From positions 370,676 to 434,675 of the forward strand of contig NZ_LN824141.1 in the NCBI RefSeq assembly GCF_000953715.1: 64,000 nucleotides of DNA. The letters are read 5' to 3'. Positions 1 to 9,643 of the stretch are shown here, in pieces; within the stretch, counting starts at the first letter, position 1; every line of letters begins with the position of its first letter. Below the pieces are notes generated by a model, which was not told the DNA's origin, did not search any database, and was given only the letters and a program-made list of their open reading frames with translations. This DNA is from Defluviitoga tunisiensis (GTDB lineage: Bacteria > Thermotogota > Thermotogae > Petrotogales > Petrotogaceae). Position numbers and translations under genes: made by a program.

Positions 1-850
1 ATTTATGAAAAGAACCACAATGATTAAATACCCCGTCTATTACAACTTTTATATTTCTTTTATGACAATCCTCTACCAACTTTTGAAATAACTCGTCACT
101 CTTATTTAGATTAACTTGAGAAGTCGTTCTTACTTTATATTTTTTAGTTAAATCTTCAGTATCCTCAACAATAACCCCAAAATGAGGGTCTATGTGCTCG
201 TAATCTTGAGTATCATATTTATGGGGACTAGGAGAAACAAAAATAGGATTAAAATAAATTGTCTCCACCCCTAAATTTTCTAAATAATCAAGTTTTTCTA
301 AAACGCCTTTTAAGTCTCCTCCATAAAACTCTCTATGTCCATTTTTAGGATGGGGAAGCGTTCCCCAATCTTTTTTTACAACAACCTGTCCATCATAATG
401 ATATTCATTGTTTACAGGATCGTTAGTTTTATCTGCATTATAAAATCTATCAACAAAAATTTGGTAATAAACAGTACCGTGTGCCCATTCTGGGGTTTTA
501 AACCCTGCTATTAAAGTAAAATCAACTATTGACCTGTTTTGAAGAACCCCCATTGCGTCATATATAATACTCTTGTTCTTATCTAATAAATTAATTTCAA
601 AATGATATCTTAAAATCCTATCTGGCATATTAAAATTACTTTCAAAATAATAATAATATTCACTTTCTTTATATAAAGTCATTGATTTATGCTGATATCG
701 CTTGGCGTTTTTTTCGGGAGCAAAAATTACATTTCCTACACTCTTACCTAAATACTTTGGTATCCTCAGTCTAACAGTTACAAGATCCCCTAAATCTGGT
801 TCTTCAGGGAAAAGATAAAAACTTGTTTGGTCAGAATAAATCCCTTTCAT
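1..850 (-). CDS. GH13 alpha-amylase family glucanase, N-terminal part (truncated by window edge)
   Basis: Only the first 283 codons lie in the window. I translated this stretch by hand; the ATG at 850-848 has a GGAGG box a few bases upstream. The first ~125 residues look like an N-terminal beta-sandwich module of the neopullulanase/cyclomaltodextrinase type. Next comes the GH13 barrel start YYQIFVDRFYN, then FYGGDLKGVLEKLDYLE and, near the window edge, DGVFNHCG, the GH13 conserved region I (DxxxNH). The catalytic Asp/Glu residues lie outside the window. The likely role is hydrolysis of alpha-1,4/1,6 glucans or maltodextrins in the cytoplasm, since no signal peptide is visible. The exact specificity (neopullulanase, cyclomaltodextrinase or alpha-glucosidase) is open. 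Confidence 0.85.
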   Translation of the reverse strand, partial: MKGIYSDQTSFYLFPEEPDLGDLVTVRLRIPKYLGKSVGNVIFAPEKNAKRYQHKSMTLYKESEYYYYFESNFNMPDRILRYHFEINLLDKNKSIIYDAMGVLQNRSIVDFTLIAGFKTPEWAHGTVYYQIFVDRFYNADKTNDPVNNEYHYDGQVVVKKDWGTLPHPKNGHREFYGGDLKGVLEKLDYLENLGVETIYFNPIFVSPSPHKYDTQDYEHIDPHFGVIVEDTEDLTKKYKVRTTSQVNLNKSDELFQKLVEDCHKRNIKVVIDGVFNHCGSFHK

Positions 851-902
851 GATCTCATTGTCCTCCAATTAATTGTATATATAAATTAAACAATAATTTA
901 TT

Positions 903-2708
903 TTAACTTAAATTTTTATTTTTTTCTAATTTAAGCAGCTCTTCAACAATCTCTTTTTCCATATTTTCTAGTTCCAATAACTCTTTTTCTAATTTTACTT
1001 TTTCCTCCATTAATTCTATAACCTTATTATAATCGTCCCCAAATTCAAAAAGATTAACTTCTACCTTATCTAATTTTTTAAATAAGGTATCAGCTTGTGA
1101 TCTTACATATAAAAGTTGATTGTTTAAACTTTTAATTCTATTTTTAATTCTATTTTTTTCTTTATAAGAAACATTTTGAACCTTTTTCTTGTCTAATTTG
1201 AAAGAAGAACTTTTAATATTATCTAAAATATCATCAAGATTTTCAGACTCGATACTTTCACCATCATCGATCAACAAAAATTTATCTGCAATATTTTTAA
1301 TGAAATATTCATCGTGAGACACAAAAATTATAGCCCCTTTATATTCTTTAAGAGTCTTTTCTAATGATTGAATAGTTAAAACATCCAGATTATTTGTAGG
1401 TTCATCTAAAATCAAAACGTTAGGTTTTTCAAGTAAAATTTTTGCAAGTGCTAGTCTAGTTAATTCTCCACCTGAAAGTTCTTTAACTTTCTTAAAAACT
1501 TCCTCACCATAAAAACCAAATCGACCTAGATATTTTCTTACTTCATAATCTTTCCAATTCTGGACTATTTCCCAAGTTTCACTCAATACATCCAAATCAT
1601 CAGAAAGCTTCTCAACAACTTGATCCAAATATCCTACCTTTATATTATATCCCCATTCTACTTTCCCAGAATAAAAACTTATTTCTCCCAGTAATATTTT
1701 CAAAAGAGTTGTTTTTCCACAACCATTTTTTCCTAAAATTGCTAATTTTTCCCCCTCATATAATTCAAACGAGATATTAGTTAATAATTTGTGAAATTTG
1801 TCGTAAGAAAAAGAAAGATTTTCCACTTCTATTACCTTATATCCAGTTTTTTCAGGTTGGGGAATTTTTATTTCAATTTCCTTTTCTTGCTCTAGATTTT
1901 CAATTTCTTCGTATTCTTTCTTTAACTCTTCTAATTTTCTTTCTCTTATTATAGCTTGTCTCATCATTTTTTCAGTTCCCCATGACCTATATCTCTGAAT
2001 CATTCTTTCTAGTCTCTGAATTTCTTTTTGTAAGTTTCTTTGACGTGCATTAAGAGAATTAATATAAATTTCTCTAGACGAAAGATATTCTTCATATTTT
2101 CCTTTAAATTCCCAAATTTTTGAATTATTTATCTCCCAATATTTATCACATAACTCTCTTAAAAAGGCCCTGTCATGAGATACTATAACCATAGCACCCT
2201 TATAATTTTTTAGATAGTTTATTAACCACTCTATTGAATATAAATCTAAATGGTTGGTTGGTTCGTCTAATAACAGCAAGTCGGATTTTCCAGATAAAGT
2301 CCTTGCTAAAGATAATCTAGTAATCTCTCCACCACTTAAAGTAGAAACTTTTCTATCCCATTGTTCTTCTGAAAAACCCACTCCAACAAGTAAACTTCTT
2401 GTAATGCGATCAACCATATGTTCGGCATAATCCTTTAAAACAGCTTCTTTTATAAAATTATAAATTGATAAATCATCATTATCAGCACGATATTGTTTCA
2501 AGATAGAAATATTTAAATTATTTTTCTTTATTACTTGCCCTTCAATTGGTTCTAGGTTTCCATAAATAATATTCAATAAAGTTGTTTTACCGCTTCCATT
2601 TTTACCTATTAAAGCTATTTTATCCTTAGGATTTATAACCAAATTTACATCGTAGAATAAATAAAAATCCCCATAATTGTGAGAAACATCTTCTAACCTA
2701 ACAAACAT
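903..2708 (-). CDS. ABC-F family ATPase (ribosome-associated translation factor)
   Basis: A 601-residue protein with two ABC ATPase domains and no membrane segments. Domain 1 has Walker A GKNGSGKTT (~35-43), signature LSGGE and Walker [13 protein letters not shown]. Domain 2 has GKNGCGKTT (~327), LSGGELTRLALAK and LILDEPTNNLD. Between them is the charged ABC-F linker (RMIQRYRSWGTEKMMRQA) that in this family reaches into the ribosomal E site. The last ~90 residues form a charged coiled coil, as in Uup/YdiF-type members. ABC-F proteins rescue or tune translating ribosomes, and some give antibiotic protection. Subtype cannot be fixed from sequence alone. It starts 2 nt after the neighbouring ABC ATPase gene ends, so it is probably the tail of the clpC operon. 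Confidence 0.9.
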   Translation of the reverse strand: MFVRLEDVSHNYGDFYLFYDVNLVINPKDKIALIGKNGSGKTTLLNIIYGNLEPIEGQVIKKNNLNISILKQYRADNDDLSIYNFIKEAVLKDYAEHMVDRITRSLLVGVGFSEEQWDRKVSTLSGGEITRLSLARTLSGKSDLLLLDEPTNHLDLYSIEWLINYLKNYKGAMVIVSHDRAFLRELCDKYWEINNSKIWEFKGKYEEYLSSREIYINSLNARQRNLQKEIQRLERMIQRYRSWGTEKMMRQAIIRERKLEELKKEYEEIENLEQEKEIEIKIPQPEKTGYKVIEVENLSFSYDKFHKLLTNISFELYEGEKLAILGKNGCGKTTLLKILLGEISFYSGKVEWGYNIKVGYLDQVVEKLSDDLDVLSETWEIVQNWKDYEVRKYLGRFGFYGEEVFKKVKELSGGELTRLALAKILLEKPNVLILDEPTNNLDVLTIQSLEKTLKEYKGAIIFVSHDEYFIKNIADKFLLIDDGESIESENLDDILDNIKSSSFKLDKKKVQNVSYKEKNRIKNRIKSLNNQLLYVRSQADTLFKKLDKVEVNLFEFGDDYNKVIELMEEKVKLEKELLELENMEKEIVEELLKLEKNKNLS

Positions 2709-2710
2709 TT

Positions 2711-3652
2711 TTAATCAATCCCTAAATTATTTGAATTTTCAATTATATAAGAATATATATCCTCTAATGTTGGTCGTAACTTAATTTGAGATACTTCCAA
2801 TTCATTAAGAGAAAAGTTTGGATCTTTTGTCTCCACAATTATTTTTTCATCAGAAACAGGTTTAATTGCTGTGATATTAGGAAGACTTTTTACTTTTTCC
2901 AAAACACTTTGATAATCATCTTTTTTAATAGTAAGTTCAAATATATTTATTTTAGTATCAAACCTCTCATACAACTTGTCAATACTGTCTTTAATAACAA
3001 TCTTGCCGTCAACAATTATACCAACACTTGTAGCTAATTGTTCTATTTCCCATAAGTAATGAGAAGATATAATGATTGTAGTCCCCTTAGTAATATTTTC
3101 ATTCAATATGAATCTTCTTATAAATCTAGAAGATTCAACATCAATAGCATTTGTCGGTTCATCTAATAAAAGTATTTCAGGAGATTTTAACAAGGCTCTA
3201 GCTATATTAAGCTTTTGCTTGTTCCCTGAAGATAGATTTTTTGTAAGTTTACGTTCATGCTTGTCTAAATCAAAACTTAATAAAAAATTATCGATTTTTT
3301 CTTCAGCATTTTCCACATCTGCAACAGTAGCAAAAAGTTTAAGATTTTCATAAGGAGTTAAATCTTCTTCGAGAACAGAATAATCTGAAACTAAGGAAAT
3401 ATATTTTCTTAATGTTTGCTTATTTTTGTACAAGTCTTGACCAAAAACTCTAACTTCACCAAAAGTTGGGGTTAATAGAGTAGATATCATCTTCATTATT
3501 GTAGATTTTCCGGCACCATTAGGTCCAATGAGGCCAAATATCTCACCTCTATTTATTCTCAAGTCAACATTATTAACAGCTATTGTATTTCCAAATCTTT
3601 TGGTTACCTTTTCAAAGGAAACAGCTTCATTAACCCCTTCAAATATTTTCAT
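2711..3652 (-). CDS. ABC transporter ATP-binding protein (CcmA/export type)
   Basis: A single-domain ABC ATPase of 313 residues. Walker A is GPNGAGKST (~43-51), the signature is [15 protein letters not shown] and Walker B is [15 protein letters not shown], followed by a switch His ([10 protein letters not shown]). The C-terminal ~85 residues match the variable tail common in CcmA/DrrA-like exporter ATPases. It would normally power a separate permease, but no permease gene lies beside it: upstream is smpB, overlapped by 14 nt, and downstream is the ABC-F gene. The substrate is unknown and the partner must be encoded elsewhere. The ATG at 3652 lies inside the smpB 3' end, indicating translational coupling. 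Confidence 0.88.
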   Translation of the reverse strand: MKIFEGVNEAVSFEKVTKRFGNTIAVNNVDLRINRGEIFGLIGPNGAGKSTIMKMISTLLTPTFGEVRVFGQDLYKNKQTLRKYISLVSDYSVLEEDLTPYENLKLFATVADVENAEEKIDNFLLSFDLDKHERKLTKNLSSGNKQKLNIARALLKSPEILLLDEPTNAIDVESSRFIRRFILNENITKGTTIIISSHYLWEIEQLATSVGIIVDGKIVIKDSIDKLYERFDTKINIFELTIKKDDYQSVLEKVKSLPNITAIKPVSDEKIIVETKDPNFSLNELEVSQIKLRPTLEDIYSYIIENSNNLGID

Positions 3653-4091
3653 ACTTTTCTAACTTTTTAACCCTCCTTTCAAAATCTCTTTCAGCAATTT
3701 TTTCTCTTTTATCGTATTTTTTCAGTCCTCTAGCTAAAGCTATTTTTACTTTTATCAAACCTTTATCGTTCACATAAAACTCTAAAGGAATTATTGTTAA
3801 TCCTTCTTTTTTAACTTTACTATTCAAACGAATAATTTCTTTCTTGTGCATTAGTAATCTTCTTGGCCTTTCCGGATCATGATTGAATACGGTAGCACTT
3901 GAATAAGGACTTATATGAACATTATACAAAATTAATTCACCGTTTTCAATTTTACAAAAGGCGTCTTTTAGATTTATATTTCCCTCTTTTGCTGACTTAA
4001 CCTCAGTTCCTTTCAATTCTATTCCACATTCAAAGGTTTCTAAGATTTCATAATCATGAAAAGCTTTTTTGTTTTTTGCTAAAACTTTCAT
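3639..4091 (-). CDS. smpB: SsrA-binding protein SmpB
   Basis: At 150 residues this matches the usual SmpB length. The N-terminal half has the family pattern [19 protein letters not shown] and [19 protein letters not shown]. The C-terminal half holds [29 protein letters not shown] and a basic tail. SmpB binds tmRNA and delivers it to stalled ribosomes for trans-translation. The ATG at 4091 is preceded by GAGGTG with 5-nt spacing. It lies 38 nt after disA and overlaps the next ATPase gene, so it is read from the clpC-radA-disA transcript or a nearby internal promoter. No tmRNA gene was recognised in the window. Confidence 0.95.
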   Translation of the reverse strand: MKVLAKNKKAFHDYEILETFECGIELKGTEVKSAKEGNINLKDAFCKIENGELILYNVHISPYSSATVFNHDPERPRRLLMHKKEIIRLNSKVKKEGLTIIPLEFYVNDKGLIKVKIALARGLKKYDKREKIAERDFERRVKKLEKYENI

Positions 4092-4129
4092 TTACAGCAC
4101 CTCAATTCAAAAATTCACATGCACCTGTT

Positions 4130-5245
4130 TTAAGTTCCAACCTTTGGCGCTTTTTCTTCACTATTAGCCAAAAAATTTAATTCTTCTTGGTTCCTCTTCT
4201 TTTTATCTAAGGCATTTAATATTACTTCTGCCCTTCTCTTTCCTACACCAGGTATAGTTGTAAGATCTTCAAACTTTGCTTTCATTAACTCGGGAAGTGT
4301 CTTAAAAGTTTCTACCACATTTCTCACAACTATTGATGGAAGATTTGTTGAATAAAGTAACCTATAACCCTTTGAGGAAACTCCATATTCTTCCAATTCA
4401 TCTTCCGATTCTATATCATTATAGCCAAGAGCTTTAGCTACTTCTAACGGTCTAACTAAACTATCCACACCAAAATCATTAAAGATTTCTAAGGCTTCTT
4501 CAGGTCTTTGATATGATAAATTCTCAACACTATAATCCATAATTACAGAACCGACAAGCTTAGGAACAGATCTTAAGATCTCTTCATACTCAAGTCTGAC
4601 ACTTCCAGCAATTTCACCCAACTCTAATAAATATCTTTCAGCTTTTTGAGTAATACATATTGTAAGCATTCCTTTTGAGATAACTTCAACTACATCTCTT
4701 AGACTAACTTTTTCTTTTATTTCTTCTATATTCAAATATTCTAATAATCCCATAAAACTTTGCCTATATCGTTGAGCAATTGTAATCTCCTGATTCAACC
4801 GTGCAAACAAAACATTTTCAGGTAATAACTCATGCTTTAATTTATCATAATATACAGATATAATATTCCTTCTTTTAGAAATAGCAACTGTTAAATCCCC
4901 TGTTTGTATGGCAATTTTTTCTGCTGTTTTATGTCTCATTCCTGTTTCTGAACTTGGAATATTTTTATCAGGATTTAGAAGAGCGTTCGCATACAAAATT
5001 TTAGTTCCGTCACTATTTAATACAACAGCTCCATCCATTTTAGACAATTCATATATTTTCTCAGGTAGAAAATCACAATTTAATTCAAATCCTGGTTGTA
5101 TAAGTCCTTCTTTGATGTTATCTTCAGGATGAGACGAAAAGAATAAGAGTGCACCCAGATTTGCCTCCATTATTCTATCTACACCTTTTCTAATAGGCTT
5201 ACCAGGTGCAAGTAAATTGAAAATTTTTCCCAATTTTTCGTTCAA
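4130..5245 (-). CDS. disA: DisA, diadenylate cyclase / DNA integrity scanning protein
   Basis: A 371-residue protein with the DisA layout: an N-terminal DAC domain making c-di-AMP from two ATP (DGA at 71-73, GMRHKTAE at 102-109, ISKRRNIISVYY), a helical spine, and a C-terminal helix-hairpin-helix DNA-binding domain (LTTIPGVGKRRAEVILNAL). The usual RHR nucleotide-binding motif reads R104-H105-K106, a conservative change. Translation starts at TTG 5245, which overlaps the radA stop as TTGA, with GGAGG upstream inside radA. Pairing with radA fits the known RadA-DisA link in branched-DNA surveillance. The protein is slightly longer than usual (~355) because of a polar C-terminal tail. Confidence 0.95.
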   Translation of the reverse strand: MNEKLGKIFNLLAPGKPIRKGVDRIMEANLGALLFFSSHPEDNIKEGLIQPGFELNCDFLPEKIYELSKMDGAVVLNSDGTKILYANALLNPDKNIPSSETGMRHKTAEKIAIQTGDLTVAISKRRNIISVYYDKLKHELLPENVLFARLNQEITIAQRYRQSFMGLLEYLNIEEIKEKVSLRDVVEVISKGMLTICITQKAERYLLELGEIAGSVRLEYEEILRSVPKLVGSVIMDYSVENLSYQRPEEALEIFNDFGVDSLVRPLEVAKALGYNDIESEDELEEYGVSSKGYRLLYSTNLPSIVVRNVVETFKTLPELMKAKFEDLTTIPGVGKRRAEVILNALDKKKRNQEELNFLANSEEKAPKVGT

Positions 5246-6594
5246 AGGACACTTCCCTCCTTCCCAAATAATTTTATCAAATCTTTGACGTTTTCCACAA
5301 CTTTAAAATTATTATTATCAATATTTTTATTTTTTGGAATCAATACAGCATCTGCACCGAGTTTCTGAGCTATTTCAATTCTCTTTTCTAAAAGCGAAAC
5401 CCCTCGAATTCTTCCATCTAAACCTATTTCTCCTAAAGCAATTACAGAATATAAAAGAGGTTTGTCTAGCATAGAAGAGATTAAAGAAAGAGCAATTGCT
5501 AAATCCATTGAACTATCGGTAATTTTTAAACCTCCAGATGTATTAACAAATATATCTTTGTTTTCCAAAGGAAATTTAAGTTTTTTAGAAAGGACCGCAG
5601 TAATCATTAACAATCTATCTATGGGAACACCTGATGTAACCCTTCTAGGAGAACCATATACTGGATTACTTACCAAAGCCTGTATCTCAATGGGCAAAAA
5701 TCTTTGCCCAACCTTGGCTACTGTCAAAGTATTACCAGGCTCATTTGAATACTCTGAAAGAAAAAAAGATGTAATATCTTCAATTGGTTTTAAACCAGTT
5801 TGGGTGATCTCTAATATTATTATTTCATCTGTAGGACCAAATCGATTTTTTAAAACTTTCAGTATTCTAAGCCCTGAACTTCTCTCCAAATCAATTTGAA
5901 TCACACAATCAACCATATGTTCCAAGACTTTCGGCCCAGCTATAGCCCCTTCCTTATTCACATGGCCTACTAATATAACAGGTATTTCTGTCTTCTTTGC
6001 ATAATCAACTATTTTTCGTGTACATTCTCTAACTTGAAGCAAACTACCAGGCGCAGAATCAATTTCATCACTTTTTAAGGTTTGAATAGAATCTATAAAA
6101 ATAGCTTCAGGACGGTGCTTACTATTAATCAAAGCACTGAGAATTAGCTCTATGTTACTTTCAAACATCAAAGCAATCCTTTTGTTACCTATATTCAGTC
6201 TTTCAAATCTTTGAAGAACTTGATTTACCGATTCTTCTCCTGAAATGTAAAAAATGAATCCTTCTTTAATATCTAATGAATCTGCTAACTGTGTTAGAAG
6301 TGTACTTTTTCCTATTCCAGGCTCTCCACTTAATAAATACACGCCTCCTTTAACTAAACCTCCATTTAATGCGTCATTTATTTCTTTTAGTTTGATTGAT
6401 ATTTTTTGTGGAGGAGAAATTTCCTGCCCTATAAAAACTATCTCAGGAGCATCTTTAATATTCTTATCAAAAGCAATATCCGCGGTATATTCTACCGCGG
6501 ATTCTAATTCTTGACATACCGGACATTTTGCAAACCATTTATCAGACTCATAACCACAATTATTACAAACATAAACTTTTTCTGATTTTTTCAA
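5242..6594 (-). CDS. radA: RadA (Sms) DNA repair/recombination ATPase
   Basis: A 450-residue protein with the full RadA order: an N-terminal C4 zinc finger (CNNCGYESDKWFAKCPVC, residues ~10-27), a RecA-like core with Walker A GEPGIGKST (~90-98), the RadA-specific KNRFGPTDE motif, and a C-terminal Lon-protease-like domain with no protease function (VNTSGGLKITDSSMDLAIALSL region). RadA is a branch-migration helicase acting on recombination intermediates. It starts at TTG 6594, overlapping the clpC stop as TTGA, with no strong ribosome binding site, so re-initiation after ClpC seems likely. It is followed by disA through another TTGA overlap. Confidence 0.95.
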   Translation of the reverse strand: MKKSEKVYVCNNCGYESDKWFAKCPVCQELESAVEYTADIAFDKNIKDAPEIVFIGQEISPPQKISIKLKEINDALNGGLVKGGVYLLSGEPGIGKSTLLTQLADSLDIKEGFIFYISGEESVNQVLQRFERLNIGNKRIALMFESNIELILSALINSKHRPEAIFIDSIQTLKSDEIDSAPGSLLQVRECTRKIVDYAKKTEIPVILVGHVNKEGAIAGPKVLEHMVDCVIQIDLERSSGLRILKVLKNRFGPTDEIIILEITQTGLKPIEDITSFFLSEYSNEPGNTLTVAKVGQRFLPIEIQALVSNPVYGSPRRVTSGVPIDRLLMITAVLSKKLKFPLENKDIFVNTSGGLKITDSSMDLAIALSLISSMLDKPLLYSVIALGEIGLDGRIRGVSLLEKRIEIAQKLGADAVLIPKNKNIDNNNFKVVENVKDLIKLFGKEGSVL

Positions 6595-9098
6595 GTGTTA
6601 ACCACTTTCTTTTCCGCTTTTTTACGTTTATTGGGAGATCTTCTAAAACTTAGCTTATCGTCATTCTTCCTATGAGTTATGATAATTATATCGTCTTCTT
6701 CATATTTGTTTTTAAGTATTTCTTCAGATAATGGATCTTCAATATACCTTTGAATTGCCCTTTTCAGTGGTCTAGCGCCAAATATTGGATTATACCCTTT
6801 TTCTAGCAGAAAGTCTATCGCACTTTCCTTAACTGAAAGGCTAAGATTCTTTTCCTCAAGTCTGCTTTTTAAATCAGAAATTTGAATGAATATTATTTCT
6901 TTAAGCTGCTTTTTGGTCAACGGATGGAAAACTATAATATCATCCAATCTATTTATAAATTCGGGCCTAAATGTTTTTTTGACAGCAGACATTACTTGTT
7001 CCTTCATATTTTGATAATCGCTTTCAAAACTGTCATTTTCAACGAAACCCATAGACCTCTTTGTCTTGCTAATTTGCTCAGAACCAAGGTTTGACGTCAT
7101 TATTATAATAGTATTTCTAAAATCTACAGCCCTTCCTTGAGAATCTGTTAATCTTCCTTCATCCATAATCTGCAACAAAATGTTGTAAACATCTGGATGA
7201 GCCTTTTCTATTTCATCTAACAATATAACAGAATATGGTCTTCTTCTTACAATCTCGGTTAACTGTCCACCTTCTTCATATCCAACATATCCAGGAGGTG
7301 CACCAACAAGTCTAGAGACACTGAACTTTTCCATATATTCGTTCATATCAATTCTGACCAAATGCGTTTCATCTCCAAAGAGATATGAAGCTAATGCTTT
7401 AGCCAATTCTGTTTTACCTACACCGGTAGGTCCTAAAAACAAGAATACACCTATAGGTCTTCTTGGATCTTTTAATCCGCTTCTTGCCCTTCTTATCGCT
7501 TTAGATACAGATCTAATTGCTTCATCTTGGCCAACAACTCTTTTATGTAAAACATCTTCAAGATTCAATAATCTCTGCATCTCTTCAACTTCTAATTGTT
7601 GTAGAGGAACTCCTGTCCAATTTGAGATTATCTCGGCAATATTTTCCTCATCTATATCAATTATGTTATTTTCTGCTTCATTTCTCCATTTAACATAAGC
7701 TTCTCTGTATTTTTCTTTCATTTTCTCTAGTTCATTTTCACTCTTATCTTTTGATTCTTCACGAGATATTTTGTACACTTCTCTCTTTTTTTCTAATTCT
7801 TCAATTTTTTCAAGTTCTAACCTCAATTTAGGAGGTAATGTTAAAGCCCCTAACCTTGCTTTTGCACCAGCTTCGTCTATGACGTCTATTGCTTTGTCGG
7901 GTAAATGTCGATCTGTTATATAACGAGCTGAAAGATGAGCTGCTGCTTCAAGCGCACTGTTAGAATATTTTACCTTATGATGTTCCTCATATTTATGCTT
8001 TATCCCTTTCAATATTTTAATAGTCTCTTCTATTGATGGTTCAGTAACATAAATTTTTTGGAATCGTCTTTCAAGTGCAGGATCCTTTTCTATAAATTTT
8101 CTGTACTCTCCAGATGTAGTTGAACCAATTATTGTTATTTTCCCATTGGCTAATGCAGGTTTCAAAACGTTAGCAGCATCCATTGATGATCCCTCTGCTG
8201 CACCTGCTTCAACTATCATGTGTAATTCATCAATAAAGAGAATTATATCTTCAGTTTTTTCGAGTATTTGCATCAATTTTTTCATCCGTTTTTCAAATTC
8301 CCCGCGGTATTTAGTGCCAGCTACTAAGGCCGTTATATCTAAAGAAAAGATAGTTTTATTTTTTAAGATTTCCGGTACAGTTCCTTCCACAATTTTTTGA
8401 GCTAAGCCTTCTACTATAGCACTTTTACCTACTCCTGCTTCACCAATTAGTACAGGATTGTTCTTCTTCCTTCTAGCTAGTATTTCCATTACTCTATTTA
8501 TTTCTATTTCTCTACCTATAATTGGATCTAATTTGTGATTTTCTGCTAATGCAGTTAAATCAATACCAAAATCTTCTAATTGCTTAAGTGCATTTTGCTT
8601 TTGACGCTTTCTTTCCTCTAATTCTTCGCTTTTAACAATATCTGTTTTTCCAGGTAACTCGCCTTTCATCATTATTTCAGACAATTCCTTTCTCATCAAA
8701 GATAAATTAATACCTGATCTCTTAAGTATATGAGACGCAATTCCTTCTGCTTCCCTGCATATACCTAATAACAAATGTTCTGCATCAATTCTATCAAATC
8801 CCATCAATTCTGCTTCATCATACGCAAGTTCCAATATTCTTTTAGCTCTTGGTGTTGGCTGTGGAGAACCAATAATTCCTTGTGTAGAATTGGTACCCAC
8901 AACATTAGTAATCTCCATTTTAACACTATTATAATGAAGGTTAAATTCATCAAATATTTTATCTAAATGTCTTCCTCCAACCTTTAAAAGTCCCAAAAGA
9001 ATATGTTCGGTTCCAACATATGGATGTCCCATTTCTTTCGCTTCATTTTGAGCCTCTATAAACACTTTTGCGGCCCTTTCCGTAAAGTTATCAAACAT
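6591..9098 (-). CDS. clpC: ClpC-type Hsp100 AAA+ ATPase
   Basis: The 835-residue protein starts at ATG 9098 with a GGAGGAG box. It has an N-terminal double Clp_N repeat (1-145), a first AAA module (Walker [17 protein letters not shown], ~219; [13 protein letters not shown]), a middle coiled coil with the ClpC-type linker ([14 protein letters not shown]), and a second AAA module ([15 protein letters not shown], ~560; [20 protein letters not shown]). ClpC unfolds proteins and feeds them to ClpP. No mcsA, mcsB or ctsR gene is adjacent, unlike the Bacillus arrangement. The upstream region carries perfect palindromes that may be operators. It heads the clpC-radA-disA-smpB gene string. Confidence 0.95.
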   Translation of the reverse strand: MFDNFTERAAKVFIEAQNEAKEMGHPYVGTEHILLGLLKVGGRHLDKIFDEFNLHYNSVKMEITNVVGTNSTQGIIGSPQPTPRAKRILELAYDEAELMGFDRIDAEHLLLGICREAEGIASHILKRSGINLSLMRKELSEIMMKGELPGKTDIVKSEELEERKRQKQNALKQLEDFGIDLTALAENHKLDPIIGREIEINRVMEILARRKKNNPVLIGEAGVGKSAIVEGLAQKIVEGTVPEILKNKTIFSLDITALVAGTKYRGEFEKRMKKLMQILEKTEDIILFIDELHMIVEAGAAEGSSMDAANVLKPALANGKITIIGSTTSGEYRKFIEKDPALERRFQKIYVTEPSIEETIKILKGIKHKYEEHHKVKYSNSALEAAAHLSARYITDRHLPDKAIDVIDEAGAKARLGALTLPPKLRLELEKIEELEKKREVYKISREESKDKSENELEKMKEKYREAYVKWRNEAENNIIDIDEENIAEIISNWTGVPLQQLEVEEMQRLLNLEDVLHKRVVGQDEAIRSVSKAIRRARSGLKDPRRPIGVFLFLGPTGVGKTELAKALASYLFGDETHLVRIDMNEYMEKFSVSRLVGAPPGYVGYEEGGQLTEIVRRRPYSVILLDEIEKAHPDVYNILLQIMDEGRLTDSQGRAVDFRNTIIIMTSNLGSEQISKTKRSMGFVENDSFESDYQNMKEQVMSAVKKTFRPEFINRLDDIIVFHPLTKKQLKEIIFIQISDLKSRLEEKNLSLSVKESAIDFLLEKGYNPIFGARPLKRAIQRYIEDPLSEEILKNKYEEDDIIIITHRKNDDKLSFRRSPNKRKKAEKKVVNT

Positions 9099-9366
9099 GT
9101 CTTCTCCTCCTTCACGATACCGTCAACCAATAGAATTCTATTCTCAATATGTTAATATTATTAGTGTAGTTCGTATAAAAAACATACGTTCTTATAAGAA
9201 TAAATAATCTATATAACTTCTTTAAACTACCTCGTTTTTCATTATTATTGTACCATGATTATTATTAAAAACAAAGTAAATAAAGTTAAATTATATAGAA
9301 ATTAGCTTTTCTGATACTTGTTTGACATAGTATATTCATCTTAATCTTTTCTTAACTCAAATGCAA
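9099..9366. promoter_or_regulatory. Divergent intergenic region with palindromes upstream of clpC
   Basis: No gene is seen here. Immediately upstream of clpC lies a perfect 14-bp palindrome AATAGAATTCTATT at 9129-9142. A 12-bp palindrome TTCTTATAAGAA follows at 9189-9200, and an inverted repeat CGTAT/ATACG at 9172-9188. These could be operators for a heat-shock repressor or simple AT-rich coincidences. A minus-strand TATAAT lies at 9290-9295 without a convincing -35 box. Neither CIRCE (TTAGCACTC/GAGTGCTAA) nor a CtsR box (GGTCAAA repeats) was found. Confidence 0.4.
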
Positions 9367-9395
9367 TTGACAATTGCACACTGGTTTGATATAAT
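9367..9395 (+). promoter_or_regulatory. Consensus sigma-70-type promoter for tRNA-Thr/tRNA-Tyr/rpmG...
   Basis: There is a perfect -35 TTGACA at 9367-9372, 17 bp of spacer, then a perfect -10 TATAAT at 9390-9395. The first gene, tRNA-Thr, begins 25 nt after the -10 box. The -35 overlaps an 8-bp inverted repeat TGCAATTG/CAATTGCA centred at 9370. This is the strongest promoter match in the window and is well placed to drive the tRNAs and the following ribosomal/RNA-polymerase gene string. Confidence 0.9.
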
Positions 9396-9419
9396 CTTTT
9401 GCAGTTGAATAATGTTCAT

Positions 9420-9495
9420 GCCGATGTAGCTCAATTGGCAGAGCGGCTGACTTGTAATCAGCAGGTTGGGGGTTCAAGTCCCTTCATCGGCTCCA
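9420..9495 (+). tRNA. tRNA-Thr (anticodon TGT)
   Basis: The acceptor stem GCCGATG (9420-9426) pairs with CATCGGC (9485-9491), followed by an encoded TCCA. The D-arm is AGCTCAATTGGCAGAGC. The anticodon stem GCTGA/TCAGC encloses loop CTTGTAA, giving anticodon TGT (reads ACA). The T-arm carries GGTTCAAGTCC. All cloverleaf arms are intact. Confidence 0.97.
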
Positions 9496-9523
9496 AGTTA
9501 TAAACAATTTATTATGTTGATTT

Positions 9524-9610
9524 GGTGAGGTGCCCGAGAGGCCAAAGGGGGCGGACTGTAAATCCGCTGGCAGATTGCCTTCGAAGGTTCGAATCCTTCC
9601 CTCACCACCA
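9524..9610 (+). tRNA. tRNA-Tyr (anticodon GTA)
   Basis: The acceptor stem GGTGAGG (9524-9530) pairs with CCTCACC (9600-9606), followed by encoded ACCA. The anticodon stem GCGGA/TCCGC encloses loop CTGTAAA, giving anticodon GTA. The long variable arm (GCTGGCAGATTGCCTTC) is the class II feature expected of bacterial tRNA-Tyr. It lies 28 nt after tRNA-Thr and 33 nt before rpmG, so the two tRNAs head the ribosomal operon. Confidence 0.97.
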
Positions 9611-9643
9611 ATATACATGTGATTTAACAAGAGAGGTGAAATT

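Noticed and set aside
6882-7094. Open frames on the opposite strand of clpC (also opposite rpoB, rpoC, flgA, ppdK)
   Set aside because: They are antisense shadows of well-supported genes, without family similarity or plausible ribosome binding sites.
9099-9366. CIRCE or CtsR operator for clpC
   Set aside because: Neither TTAGCACTC-N9-GAGTGCTAA nor GGTCAAA repeats occur; only unrelated palindromes are present.
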